Origin: Pseudarthrobacter chlorophenolicus A6
Lineage (GTDB): Bacteria; Actinomycetota; Actinomycetes; Actinomycetales; Micrococcaceae
DNA: 64,000 nt
Assembly (NCBI RefSeq): GCF_000022025.1
Contig: NC_011886.1
Coordinates: forward strand, 310,001 to 374,000
Reading direction: 5' to 3'
The position numbers and the translations under genes are program-made. This document shows positions 17,131 to 25,668 of this stretch, piece after piece; within the stretch, counting starts at the first letter, position 1, and every line of letters starts with the position of its first letter. The notes beneath the pieces were generated by a model. That model searched no databases. It worked only from the letters and a program-made list of their open reading frames with translations, and had not been told where the DNA came from.

Positions 17131-18660
17131 ATGACCAAAACCACCAGCGCGGAAGCATGGCACCGCCGTGCGCTGAAGGCCGCGGCGCTGGGCCTTCCGG
17201 ACAGGTCCGCGGGCCCCGGAAAGCCGTGGCACCTCCTCCTGCTCGCGGCACTCCTGCTGGTCCTGGCCCTCCCGGCTGCAGCACTCGTGGTCCCCGGGTT
17301 CGTCGGCCCCGAGCCTCCCGCGCCGGCGCCCGAGGCCCCGCCCTGGCAGCGGGAACCGTCTGCTGTGGCGTCCCCGCAGGGACTGGCTCCGCTGCAATCC
17401 ACTGCCCCCGTCCCGGACCCCGCCGTTTTGGCGGCGCGGGTGGACCCGCTGTTGCAGGCCGACGGCGGCGGTACTTTTACGGGCATCGTGCAGGATGCGC
17501 TCACCGGCCAGGTCCTCTTCGACCGGGGCGGCGCGGACGGCCGGGTTCCGGCGTCGAACATGAAGCTGCTGACCTCCGTGGCCGCCCTGCGCGCCTTGGG
17601 CCCGGAGCATACCTTTGCCACGCGGGTGGTGGCGGGGCCGGCCGCCAACCAGGTGGTGCTGGTGGGCGGCGGCGACGTCCTGCTCGGCCCCGGTGAATCG
17701 AAGCCGGGCGAGGTGATGGGCCGCGCCGGCCTCACCACCCTCGCGGCCCAAACAGTGGCATCCCTGCAAGCCAATGGTGCAACCGGGGAAATCAAGGTCC
17801 TGCTGGATGATTCCCTGTTTACCGGCCCGGCCCTGAACCCGGCCTGGCAGGAGGGCGACGTCGCGGCCGGCGAAGTGGCGCCGGTGTATCCACTGGCCAT
17901 GAACTCGGCGCGCTACGACCCCGCCGTGACCACGGGTCCGCGCCCGCAGGACGCTGCGCAGTCCGCCGCAGAGGAATTCGCGTCCCGGCTCCGCGCCGCG
18001 GGTGCCGCCGCGGGACTGGCCGTGGCGGCCGGCGTCGAGCGTTCACCCGGAGCGGGTTCGACCAAGCCGACTGCCGGAACCGAACGGCCCGAGGTCCTGG
18101 CCGAGGTGCAGTCAGCTACGGTGGCCAGCCAGGTGGATCTGCTGCTGCAGGAATCAGACAACTACCTGGCGGAGGTCATGGGCCGGATGGCGTCCATTGC
18201 GGACGGCGGTCCGGGCAGCAACGACGGCGCCACGGCGGCTGTCAGCAACCAACTGGCGCAGGCGGGGATTGCCGCCGGCCCCCTGACGCTGGTGGATGTG
18301 TGCGGCCTGGCCATGGGCAACCAGGTTTCTGCGGCCCAGTTCGCTGAGGTGGTCCGGGCCATCACCACCGGAACCGACGCCAGGCTCCGGGCGGCCTTGG
18401 ACGGCTTCCCGGTGGCCGGCCTTACCGGCACCCTTGATTCCCGGTACGGCGACGAATCCACCGTCCAGGGGGCGGGACTGGTCCGGGCCAAGACCGGAAC
18501 GCTCAACACCGTCCTGGCGCTCAGCGGCTACGTTGTTGACGCGGACGGCCGGCTCCTGGTGTTCTCCTTCATCGGCAACGGCCTGACGCCCGGCGCCGCA
18601 GGCAACAAGGTGGCGCTGGACCGGGCGGCCACGGCGCTCGCAGGGTGCGGCTGCCGGTAG
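17131..18660 (+). CDS. dacB: D-alanyl-D-alanine carboxypeptidase/endopeptidase (class C penicillin-binding protein)
   Basis: A 509-residue peptidase S13 enzyme that trims peptidoglycan cross-links. The three active-site motifs are intact: SxxK as SNMK at 142-145, SDN at 342-344 and KTG at 454-456. One transmembrane/signal segment near residues 30-55 (LLLAALLLVLALPAAALVV) anchors it with the domain outside. Start chosen at ATG 17131, behind GAGGA at 17115-17119; an in-frame GTG at 17095 would add 12 residues. It heads the run that leads to the zincin, tilS and hpt. Confidence 0.92.
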   Translation: MTKTTSAEAWHRRALKAAALGLPDRSAGPGKPWHLLLLAALLLVLALPAAALVVPGFVGPEPPAPAPEAPPWQREPSAVASPQGLAPLQSTAPVPDPAVLAARVDPLLQADGGGTFTGIVQDALTGQVLFDRGGADGRVPASNMKLLTSVAALRALGPEHTFATRVVAGPAANQVVLVGGGDVLLGPGESKPGEVMGRAGLTTLAAQTVASLQANGATGEIKVLLDDSLFTGPALNPAWQEGDVAAGEVAPVYPLAMNSARYDPAVTTGPRPQDAAQSAAEEFASRLRAAGAAAGLAVAAGVERSPGAGSTKPTAGTERPEVLAEVQSATVASQVDLLLQESDNYLAEVMGRMASIADGGPGSNDGATAAVSNQLAQAGIAAGPLTLVDVCGLAMGNQVSAAQFAEVVRAITTGTDARLRAALDGFPVAGLTGTLDSRYGDESTVQGAGLVRAKTGTLNTVLALSGYVVDADGRLLVFSFIGNGLTPGAAGNKVALDRAATALAGCGCR

Positions 18661-18661
18661 G

Positions 18662-18844
18662 TCAGCGCGCTTCCCCGGAATCGGCCACTCCGTAGGCAGG
18701 GCCGGCTGCGCTGGGCGGCTCCGCCGCGATGGCTGCGGGGGCGGTGGTCCCCAGCAGTGCCGCCACCAGGACAGCGGCAACCACGGCCTTCCAGCCCTTC
18801 TTCGGGCCGGCGGTCAGGGGAGCGATGGGACGGTACGGGATCAT
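18662..18844 (-). CDS. Small secreted protein (60 residues), unknown function
   Basis: A short gene with strong start evidence: AGGAGG lies 5 nt before ATG 18844. The product has a basic N-terminus (MIPYRPIAPLTAGPKKGWK), a hydrophobic helix (AVVAAVLVAALLG) and an A-x-A type cleavage site at AAIAA, leaving a mature peptide of only about 23 residues. The frame is open for a further 34 codons upstream, but the ribosome site fixes the shorter form. It is antisense in direction to dacB and the zincin, convergent with dacB with a 1-nt gap. No homologue is recognised. Confidence 0.6.
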   Translation of the reverse strand: MIPYRPIAPLTAGPKKGWKAVVAAVLVAALLGTTAPAAIAAEPPSAAGPAYGVADSGEAR

Positions 18845-18866
18845 GGTGTCCTCCTGAGGGGCTTGG

Positions 18867-18905
18867 GCGGCCTGGCCCGCACTAACGGTGCGGGGCCAGG
18901 GCCGC
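18867..18905 (-). promoter_or_regulatory. GC-rich leader hairpin upstream of the small secreted protein
   Basis: GCGGCCTGGCCCGCA and TGCGGGGCCAGGGCCGC form a near-perfect stem around a 7-nt loop, ending about 12 nt before the AGGAGG site of the 18844 start. It may shield translation or act as an attenuator if transcribed; alternatively it terminates transcription entering from upstream on the minus strand. Confidence 0.45.
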
Positions 18906-19073
18906 TTCTGCTGGTTCCTGAAACGCTGCTGCGGTGTAGCCACCACGATGCCGCCGCAGCTTAGGCGCGGCCTTTTGACCTCCTGTGCCCGGGCTGTGAG
19001 AGTGGCAGCCCGTTGGTGCCTTCGCTTCGCCGGTGAGCGAACTTAAGGACGATCTCCGGCCCGCTGTGTTCTG

Positions 19074-20213
19074 ATGGGACCTATGGAGTCCACTGCAGCC
19101 CAGTCCGCCCCCATCTCATCTGCTGATGCCGCTTCCCTGATCAACTGGGACCTGGCAGCATCCACGGCGGCACGGCTGGCTCCTGCCGGGCCGGACCTGA
19201 AGCCGGTGGCCATCAACGAAGCCGTGGACAGCCTTCGCCGGCTCGCCGACGCCTCCGTTCCGCACGTTCACGAGATCACCGGGCTGGAAGCTGCCAGGGA
19301 CCTCCGGGATTCCTCGGTGCTGGTGGTTGACCGGGCATCGTGGGCCAAGGCAAACACTCAATCTTTCGCTGTGATGCTGAAGCCGGCCATGCAGAAGATG
19401 CTGGACAACCGGCGCGGGTCCTTGAGCCCGTCCGCGGCCAGCGTCAGCGGCGCCATCACCGGCAGCCAGCTGGGTGCCGTCCTGGCGTTCCTGTCCAGCA
19501 AGGTCCTGGGCCAGTACGATCCGTTTGCTGCGCTGGCCGAAAATTCCTCCGCCCCGGCTGCCGGGCGGCTCCTGCTGGTGGCCCCCAACATCGTCTCGGT
19601 GGAACGCGAACTTAATGTCACCCCGGAGGACTTCCGGCTGTGGGTCTGCCTGCACGAACAGACCCACAGGGTCCAGTTCGCCGCCGCACCGTGGCTGCGC
19701 CACCACATGCTGGACCAGATCGACAACCTCAGCGGGCACCTGCTGGGCAATGTCGATTCGCTGATGGACCGGGCCTCGGCGGCTGCGCGCTCACTGAAGG
19801 ACCGTTCGGCCTCTGGGAACACGCCTGGCCGCGGCGCCATCCTGGACCTGCTGCAGGATCCGGAGGAGAAAGCCGCCATCTCGCACCTGACGGCCGTGAT
19901 GAGCCTGCTCGAGGGCCACGCCAACGTGGTGATGGACGCCGTGGACGCCAGCATTGTCCCCTCCGTCAAGACCATCCGTCAGCGGTTCAACGACCGCGGC
20001 AAGGACCGCGGCGTGGTGGAGAAGTTCATCCGCAGCCTGCTGGGCCTGGACGCCAAGATGCGGCAGTACTCCGACGGCGCCCGCTTTGTCCGCGCCGTGG
20101 TGGCCGTGGCCGGCATGGAGGGCTTCAACCGGGTCTGGGAGTCGGCCGACCACCTGCCCACCGAGCCCGAGATCCACGATGCCAAGCTGTGGCTTGAGCG
20201 GATGGGCCTGTAA
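19074..20213 (+). CDS. Zinc-dependent metalloprotease-like protein (DUF2342 / F420-associated zincin)
   Basis: A 379-residue protein of the actinobacterial zincin-like family often labelled coenzyme F420 biosynthesis-associated. The metal-binding motif is HEQTH at 194-198 within WVCLHEQTHRVQFAAAPWLR, and the later LLEGHANVVMDAV supplies a probable third ligand region. It carries no signal peptide. ATG 19083, 9 nt downstream, is an alternative start and has GGGA just before it. It directly abuts tilS. Despite the family label there are no F420 genes in the window; its substrate is unknown. Confidence 0.85.
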   Translation: MGPMESTAAQSAPISSADAASLINWDLAASTAARLAPAGPDLKPVAINEAVDSLRRLADASVPHVHEITGLEAARDLRDSSVLVVDRASWAKANTQSFAVMLKPAMQKMLDNRRGSLSPSAASVSGAITGSQLGAVLAFLSSKVLGQYDPFAALAENSSAPAAGRLLLVAPNIVSVERELNVTPEDFRLWVCLHEQTHRVQFAAAPWLRHHMLDQIDNLSGHLLGNVDSLMDRASAAARSLKDRSASGNTPGRGAILDLLQDPEEKAAISHLTAVMSLLEGHANVVMDAVDASIVPSVKTIRQRFNDRGKDRGVVEKFIRSLLGLDAKMRQYSDGARFVRAVVAVAGMEGFNRVWESADHLPTEPEIHDAKLWLERMGL

Positions 20214-21428
20214 TTGCCTGACGTACCGTCTGTACCGCCCGCACCGCACGCGTCCGGTCCTGCCCCGCATGATTCCGCCCCGCAGGATTCTGCGCCGGCA
20301 GATTCCGCACCGCAGCGCAGCGGACGACGCCGGCCCGGCCGGTTGGCGCCCGTCGTCGGTACTGCCCGCAAGATGCTGGGTGACGCCCTGGCGCAGGCCG
20401 GCTATCCGGCGCACGTCCTGGTGGCCTGCAGCGGCGGGCCCGACTCGATGGCGCTCGCCGCCGTCGCTTCCTACTTTGCCCGCCGCGGCAGCATTGACAG
20501 CCACCCAGTCACGGTCGGGGCCGTGGTGGTGGACCACCAGCTGCAGGAAGGTTCCGGCCGTGTCGCTGCCGACACCGCCGGCGCACTTCGGGAACTGGGC
20601 CTCGCCCCGGTGGATGTCCACACGGTGACGGTGGCAGGCGCCGGCATGGGCCCCGAAGCCGCCGCCCGCGAGGCCCGCCACGCGGCTCTCGAGGCGGCAG
20701 CGGCGGACCAGGGTGCCGGCGCCATCCTGCTGGGGCACACCTTGGATGACCAGGCCGAGCAGGTGCTGCTGGGCTTGGCCCGCGGATCCGGAACCCGTTC
20801 CCTCGCCGGCATGCGGCCCACCCGCGCAGGGGCCGGAAGCGCCGTGCTGCTCCGTCCGTTCCTGGGACTCCGCCGGGCCGACACGGAGGAGATTTGCGAG
20901 GTGGAGGAGCTGGACCCCTGGCACGATCCCACCAACACGGATCCCGCGTTCGCCCGTTCCCGGACCCGGGTGGAAGTCCTCCCTCACCTGGAGGAAAAAC
21001 TTGGCCCCGGGGTCGCGGAATCCCTGGCGCGCACCGCCTCCATCCTGCAACTCGATGCCGACTACCTCGAGGATGTGGCGGAAAGCACCTACACGTCCCT
21101 GGTGCAGTGGAACGGAGGCGAAGCAAGCCTCCCGGAGGACGCCCTGCGCGACCTTGCCCCCGCCATCAGGTTCCGTGTGATCGCCAAGGCCGCGGCCGGC
21201 GTCGGCGGCCAGCAGCCCAGCTATCGGCGCCTTGTGGCGGCCGAAGCGCTGCTGCGGAGGCAGGGTTCCGCCGGCCCGGTGCAGCTGCCCGGCGGGGTTG
21301 CCGCCTACCGGTTGTCGCTGGCCGAACTCGAAGGTCCCGGGACCGCAGACCGCCCCGGGACCGGTCCCCGCGAACCCGCGCGCTGTGGGAAGCTAGTATT
21401 CCGGCCGCAAAAACCGGCCACACATTAG
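20214..21428 (+). CDS. tilS: tRNA(Ile)-lysidine synthetase
   Basis: A 404-residue N-type ATP pyrophosphatase that converts the wobble cytidine of the AUA-reading tRNA-Ile to lysidine, an essential decoding step. The PP-loop is SGGPDS at 73-78; GAILLGHTLDDQAEQVLLGLARGSG and the downstream EVEELDPWHDPTN block are typical. The TTG at 20214 follows the previous stop directly. The first 45 residues are low-complexity with repeated DSAP, so translation may instead begin at TTG 20343, which would give the usual N-terminus. It is followed by hpt, as in most Gram-positives. Confidence 0.92.
   Translation: MPDVPSVPPAPHASGPAPHDSAPQDSAPADSAPQRSGRRRPGRLAPVVGTARKMLGDALAQAGYPAHVLVACSGGPDSMALAAVASYFARRGSIDSHPVTVGAVVVDHQLQEGSGRVAADTAGALRELGLAPVDVHTVTVAGAGMGPEAAAREARHAALEAAAADQGAGAILLGHTLDDQAEQVLLGLARGSGTRSLAGMRPTRAGAGSAVLLRPFLGLRRADTEEICEVEELDPWHDPTNTDPAFARSRTRVEVLPHLEEKLGPGVAESLARTASILQLDADYLEDVAESTYTSLVQWNGGEASLPEDALRDLAPAIRFRVIAKAAAGVGGQQPSYRRLVAAEALLRRQGSAGPVQLPGGVAAYRLSLAELEGPGTADRPGTGPREPARCGKLVFRPQKPATH
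21394..21399 (+). promoter_or_regulatory. -10 box (TAGTAT) before hpt, inside the end of tilS
   Basis: TAGTAT lies about 60 bp before the hpt start, in the last codons of tilS. No clear -35 element is seen. It may allow hpt to be expressed independently of tilS. Confidence 0.35.
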
Positions 21429-21458
21429 TCGCACCCCGCATCTACACAGGAGCCATTG

Positions 21459-22010
21459 GTGGATTCAAACGACGTCCAGGCAGACCTCAAGCACGTTCTC
21501 TACACCAAGGAACAGATCCAGCAGCGCATCACCGAACTCGCTGCCCAGATCGACAAGGACTACGAAGGCCGCGAACTGCTCATCGTGGGCGTGCTCAAGG
21601 GCGCGGTCATGGTTATGGCGGACCTGGCCCGTGCACTGCACAGCCACGTCTCGATGGACTGGATGGCTGTGTCCTCCTACGGCTCCGGCACCCAGTCCTC
21701 CGGCGTGGTGCGCATCCTGAAGGACCTGGACACTGACCTCATGGGAAAGGACGTCCTGATCGTTGAGGACATCATCGATTCCGGCCTTACCCTGTCCTGG
21801 CTGAAGACCAACCTGGAGTCCCGCGGCACCGCATCGGTGGAAATCTGCACCGCCTTCCGCAAGCCCACCGCCGCCAAGGTCCAGATCGACGTCAAGTACG
21901 TGGGCTACGACATCCCCAACGAGTTCGTGGTGGGCTACGGCCTGGATTACGCCGAGAAGTACCGCAACCTGGACTTCGTGGGCACCCTCGCACCGCACGT
22001 CTACGAGTAG
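21459..22010 (+). CDS. hpt: Hypoxanthine phosphoribosyltransferase
   Basis: A 183-residue purine-salvage enzyme making IMP/GMP from hypoxanthine/guanine and PRPP. The PRPP-binding loop is VLIVEDIIDSGLTLSWL; the N-terminal IVGVLKGAVMVMADLAR and the C-terminal PNEFVVGYGLDYAEKYRNL are classic. GTG 21459 is preferred over the TTG three bases upstream because AGGAG sits 6 nt before it. In most actinobacteria ftsH follows directly; here a VOC gene and a LacI gene intervene. Confidence 0.95.
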   Translation: MDSNDVQADLKHVLYTKEQIQQRITELAAQIDKDYEGRELLIVGVLKGAVMVMADLARALHSHVSMDWMAVSSYGSGTQSSGVVRILKDLDTDLMGKDVLIVEDIIDSGLTLSWLKTNLESRGTASVEICTAFRKPTAAKVQIDVKYVGYDIPNEFVVGYGLDYAEKYRNLDFVGTLAPHVYE

Positions 22011-22016
22011 GCCGCC

Positions 22017-22388
22017 ATGCAGCTCGGTGGTTTCTCGGTAGGCCTTGCCGTGCAGGACCTCGCTGCTTCCATGGAGTTCTACCGGAAGCTCGGGTTTACT
22101 CAGTATGCGGGCAGCCCGGACCAGAACTGGGTCATCATGAAGAACGGGACCAACAACATCGGGCTGTTCAAAGGCATCCTCGAGAAGAACGTGCTGATCT
22201 TCAACCCTGGCTGGGACCAGGACGCCAAGCCCCTGGAATCATTCACCGACGTACGGGAACTCCAGGAGCAGCTACGGGCGCAGGGAGTGCCGTTTGCCGC
22301 CGAGGCCGATGCCCAAACCACCGGGCCGGCGAGTGCCATCCTGATTGACCCCGACGGCAACCCCGTCTACCTGGACCAGCACGTCTGA
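22017..22388 (+). CDS. VOC-family (glyoxalase/bleomycin-resistance fold) protein
   Basis: A 123-residue one-module vicinal-oxygen-chelate protein. The pattern GFSVGLAVQDLAASMEFYRKLGF, then SAILIDPDGNPVYLDQH, is the usual beta-alpha-beta-beta-beta repeat pair. Such proteins range from metal enzymes to antibiotic-binding proteins and the substrate cannot be read here. It starts 6 nt after hpt and ends 2 nt before the LacI gene, so the three are probably one transcript. Confidence 0.85.
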   Translation: MQLGGFSVGLAVQDLAASMEFYRKLGFTQYAGSPDQNWVIMKNGTNNIGLFKGILEKNVLIFNPGWDQDAKPLESFTDVRELQEQLRAQGVPFAAEADAQTTGPASAILIDPDGNPVYLDQHV

Positions 22389-22390
22389 TT

Positions 22391-23431
22391 TTGGCAAGGT
22401 CAAATATTGGCATCAAGGATGTCGCAGTGGCCGCAGGGGTGTCGGCCACCACGGTGTCGCACGTCCTGAACGACGTCACATATGCGCGGATCAGCCCCGA
22501 AACCCGCACAAAGGTGAAGGCCGCCGCGGAGCAGCTGGGCTACGGGCCCAACCGGGTTGCGCAGGCCCTGCGCAACCGCCGCACCGGCGTGCTGGGGCTG
22601 GTCAGCGAGGACGTGGCCACCACGCCGCATGCCGGACGGATCATCCTGGGTGCGGATGACGCCGCACGAGCCCGCGGCTACACCCTCATGCTCATCAACA
22701 CCGCTGCCAGCGCCGGGCCCCAATCGCGGGAAGGCGATGTGGAAGCCGTCCTGGAACGGCAGGTGGACGGCATCCTCTACGCCACCATGTACCACCGGGT
22801 CCTGGACGCGCCGGCGAACCTCGGCAAGGTGCCGGCCGTCCTGGTGGATGCCGTCACCGCTGACGGGCGCTTCCCCTCCGTCGTCCCGGACGAATACGGC
22901 GGCGCCCGCACCGCTGTCCGCGCCCTGCTGGACGCCGGCCACACCCGCATCGGATTCATCAACAACGTCCAGGACGTGCCGTCCACCTCGGAACGGCTCC
23001 GCGGTTTCCGCGACACGCTCACCGCGGCAGGGCTCGACGGCGGCCTGGCGCCGGTGGAGGCGTCGTCGTCGGACGCTGCGGGCGGGTACGCGGCAGCGGC
23101 GAGGATCCTGCGGCGCGGACACCCGCCGTCGGGCCTGTTCTGCTACAACGACCAGATGGCCATGGGCGCCTACCGTGCGGCCGCGGAACTGGGCCTCAGC
23201 ATCCCCGGCGACCTCTCCGTCGTCGGGTTCGACGACCAGGAACTGGTGGCCGGCAGCCTCTTTCCCGGGCTGACCACCGTGGCGCTGCCCCACTACGGGA
23301 TGGGCGCCTGGGCAGCCAACCACCTCATCGATGCGCTCGAGGGCGCAGGCGACGGTTCTTCCGCCGGGACCACCGTCCTGGAGTGCCCGTTGGTGACCCG
23401 CGCGTCCGTCGCCGCACCCCGGAACCCCTAG
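22391..23431 (+). CDS. LacI-family transcriptional regulator
   Basis: A 346-residue repressor with the LacI HTH at residues 5-27 (NIGIKDVAVAAGVSATTVS, then HVLNDV) and a periplasmic-binding-protein-like effector domain; GLFCYNDQMAMGAYRAAAELGL and SVVGFDDQELV are family landmarks. The start is TTG 22391 with no obvious ribosome site, probably coupled to the VOC gene 2 nt upstream. No sugar gene is adjacent, so its regulon lies elsewhere or is the VOC gene. Its position between hpt and ftsH is unusual. Confidence 0.9.
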   Translation: MARSNIGIKDVAVAAGVSATTVSHVLNDVTYARISPETRTKVKAAAEQLGYGPNRVAQALRNRRTGVLGLVSEDVATTPHAGRIILGADDAARARGYTLMLINTAASAGPQSREGDVEAVLERQVDGILYATMYHRVLDAPANLGKVPAVLVDAVTADGRFPSVVPDEYGGARTAVRALLDAGHTRIGFINNVQDVPSTSERLRGFRDTLTAAGLDGGLAPVEASSSDAAGGYAAAARILRRGHPPSGLFCYNDQMAMGAYRAAAELGLSIPGDLSVVGFDDQELVAGSLFPGLTTVALPHYGMGAWAANHLIDALEGAGDGSSAGTTVLECPLVTRASVAAPRNP

Positions 23432-23478
23432 CCTGCCTGCAACGATGTCCGCTACGCCCACAGGGAACTTTTGCTTTT

Positions 23479-23512
23479 CATCATGCGTGATGTACTCCGG
23501 ACGGTGTATAGC
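23479..23512 (+). promoter_or_regulatory. Putative ftsH promoter region with a CATCA-TGCG-TGATG palindrome
   Basis: The 164-bp gap before ftsH contains the perfect palindrome CATCATGCGTGATG (23479-23492) and a TATAGC -10 candidate (23507-23512). A second CATCACGCG half-like sequence lies near 23532. The palindrome could be an operator at the -35 region. No protein can be assigned to it. Confidence 0.35.
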
Positions 23513-23595
23513 TAGAAGCTGACGCAGCACCATCACGCGCGCAAAGTACACGCCGTGCAGCACTACCGGAAGGGACGGGGCCAGCCCCCGAACAG

Positions 23596-25659
23596 ATGAA
23601 AGCTAAGAATTTCTTCAAGGGCCCGGGCATCTGGATCGTCGTTGTTGTCGGTCTGCTCCTGGTGGCCTTTGCAACGCTGGCCCCCGGCGGTGCGTCGCGG
23701 ATCGACACCGATAAGGGCCTGGAACTGCTTGCCGGCACCAACGTGGAGCAGGCCAAGATCTTCGACGGTGAGAACCGCGTTGACCTCACCCTGAAGGATG
23801 ACCTGGAGGTGGACGGCCAGAACAAGGGCAAGAGCGTCCAGTTCTTCTTCGTCGATGCCCGCGCCACGGACGTGGTCAAGGCCGTTACCGATTCCAAGCC
23901 GGCGCAGGGCTACACGGACCAGCCCATCGAGAGCAACTGGTTCTCCGGCCTGCTGTCCCTCCTCATTCCCGTCATCCTGCTGGGCGCCCTCTTCTGGTTC
24001 CTCATGACCCGCATGCAGGGCGGCGGCTCCAAGATCATGCAGTTCGGCAAGTCCAAGGCCAAGATGGTCAGCAAGGACATGCCGCAGGTGACCTTCGCGG
24101 ACGTTGCCGGCTCGGATGAAGCCGTGGAAGAGCTCCAGGAGATCAAGGAATTCCTCCAGGAGCCGGCCAAGTTCCAGGCTGTCGGCGCCAAGATCCCCAA
24201 GGGCGTGCTGCTGTACGGCCCTCCCGGTACCGGTAAGACCCTGCTGGCCCGTGCCGTTGCCGGTGAAGCAGGCGTCCCCTTCTTCTCGATCTCCGGCTCG
24301 GACTTCGTGGAAATGTTCGTGGGCGTTGGTGCGTCCCGCGTCCGCGACCTCTTCGAACAGGCCAAGGCCAACTCCCCGGCGATCATCTTCGTGGACGAGA
24401 TCGACGCCGTCGGCCGCCACCGCGGCGCCGGCATCGGCGGCGGCAACGACGAACGCGAGCAGACCCTCAACCAGCTGCTGGTGGAGATGGACGGCTTCGA
24501 CGTCAAGACCAACGTCATCCTGATCGCCGCCACCAACCGGCCCGACGTCCTGGACCCCGCCCTGCTGCGGCCGGGGCGCTTCGACCGGCAGATCGGCGTC
24601 GAGGCGCCGGACATGATCGGCCGCGACCAGATCCTGCAGGTGCACGCCAAGGGCAAGCCGATGGCTCCCGGCGTTGACCTCAAGGCTGTCGCCAAGAAGA
24701 CCCCCGGCTACACCGGCGCGGACCTGGCCAACGTGCTCAACGAGGCCGCACTGCTGACTGCCCGCTCCAACGCCAACCTCATTGACGACCGCGCCCTGGA
24801 CGAGGCAATCGACCGTGTGATGGCCGGCCCGCAGAAGCGCAGCCGGGTCATGAAGGAACACGAACGCAAGATCACCGCCTACCACGAAGGCGGCCACGCC
24901 CTGGTGGCGGCTGCCCTGCGGAACTCGGCCCCGGTCACCAAAATCACCATCCTTCCCCGCGGCCGCGCCCTGGGCTACACCATGGTGGTTCCGGACAACG
25001 ATAAGTACTCCGTCACCCGCAACGAGCTCCTGGACCAAATGGCGTACGCCATGGGCGGCCGCGTTGCAGAGGAGATCGTGTTCCACGATCCGTCCACCGG
25101 CGCCTCGAACGACATCGAGAAGGCCACCGGCACCGCCCGCAAGATGGTCACCGAATATGGCATGAGCGAACGCGTGGGCGCCGTGCGCCTGGGCCAGGGC
25201 GGCGGCGAACCGTTCCTGGGCCGCGACGCCGGGCACGAGCGCAACTACTCCGACCAGATCGCCTACGTGGTGGACGAGGAAGTGCGCCGCCTGATCGACC
25301 AGGCACACGACGAGGCGTACGCCATCCTCACCGAGAACCGTGACGTCCTGGACAGCCTCGCCCTGGAGCTGCTGGAGCGCGAAACCCTTAACCAGGCCGA
25401 AATCGCCGACATATTCCGTGACATCCGCAAGCGCGATTTCCGCGAGGTGTGGCTGTCCAAGGAATCCCGCCCGGTCCAGACCGCAGGCCCCGTGGAATCC
25501 CAGCGGGAGCGGGCAGAACGCGAGGCCCAGGAGGAAGCAAAGCAGGCCCGCCTGGATGAGCCGCTGGACGCCCAGCCACCGCATCCGCAGGGCGTTCCGG
25601 AAGACGCACCGTTCCAGGGAGGCGTCCCCGAATCGGGGCCGGACACCCTTCGCGGCTAA
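23596..25659 (+). CDS. ftsH: ATP-dependent zinc metalloprotease FtsH
   Basis: A 687-residue membrane AAA+ protease that degrades misfolded membrane and regulatory proteins. Two transmembrane segments (about residues 9-27 and 115-137) flank an extracytoplasmic domain. The AAA module has Walker A GPPGTGKT at 208-215, Walker [13 protein letters not shown], and second-region homology [18 protein letters not shown]. The zinc site is HEGGH at 430-434 (HEAGH in most members). The C-terminus is a charged, Gln/Pro-rich tail. Gene order ftsH-folE-folP-folB-folK is conserved in actinobacteria. Confidence 0.97.
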   Translation: MKAKNFFKGPGIWIVVVVGLLLVAFATLAPGGASRIDTDKGLELLAGTNVEQAKIFDGENRVDLTLKDDLEVDGQNKGKSVQFFFVDARATDVVKAVTDSKPAQGYTDQPIESNWFSGLLSLLIPVILLGALFWFLMTRMQGGGSKIMQFGKSKAKMVSKDMPQVTFADVAGSDEAVEELQEIKEFLQEPAKFQAVGAKIPKGVLLYGPPGTGKTLLARAVAGEAGVPFFSISGSDFVEMFVGVGASRVRDLFEQAKANSPAIIFVDEIDAVGRHRGAGIGGGNDEREQTLNQLLVEMDGFDVKTNVILIAATNRPDVLDPALLRPGRFDRQIGVEAPDMIGRDQILQVHAKGKPMAPGVDLKAVAKKTPGYTGADLANVLNEAALLTARSNANLIDDRALDEAIDRVMAGPQKRSRVMKEHERKITAYHEGGHALVAAALRNSAPVTKITILPRGRALGYTMVVPDNDKYSVTRNELLDQMAYAMGGRVAEEIVFHDPSTGASNDIEKATGTARKMVTEYGMSERVGAVRLGQGGGEPFLGRDAGHERNYSDQIAYVVDEEVRRLIDQAHDEAYAILTENRDVLDSLALELLERETLNQAEIADIFRDIRKRDFREVWLSKESRPVQTAGPVESQRERAEREAQEEAKQARLDEPLDAQPPHPQGVPEDAPFQGGVPESGPDTLRG

Positions 25660-25662
25660 GCT
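25657..25662 (+). promoter_or_regulatory. -10 box (TAAGCT) for leaderless folE, overlapping the ftsH stop
   Basis: TAAGCT includes the TAA stop of ftsH and is followed by 6 nt and the GTG of folE. This is the leaderless spacing, so folE can be made from its own promoter as well as from ftsH read-through. Confidence 0.5.
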
Positions 25663-25668
25663 TTCCCT

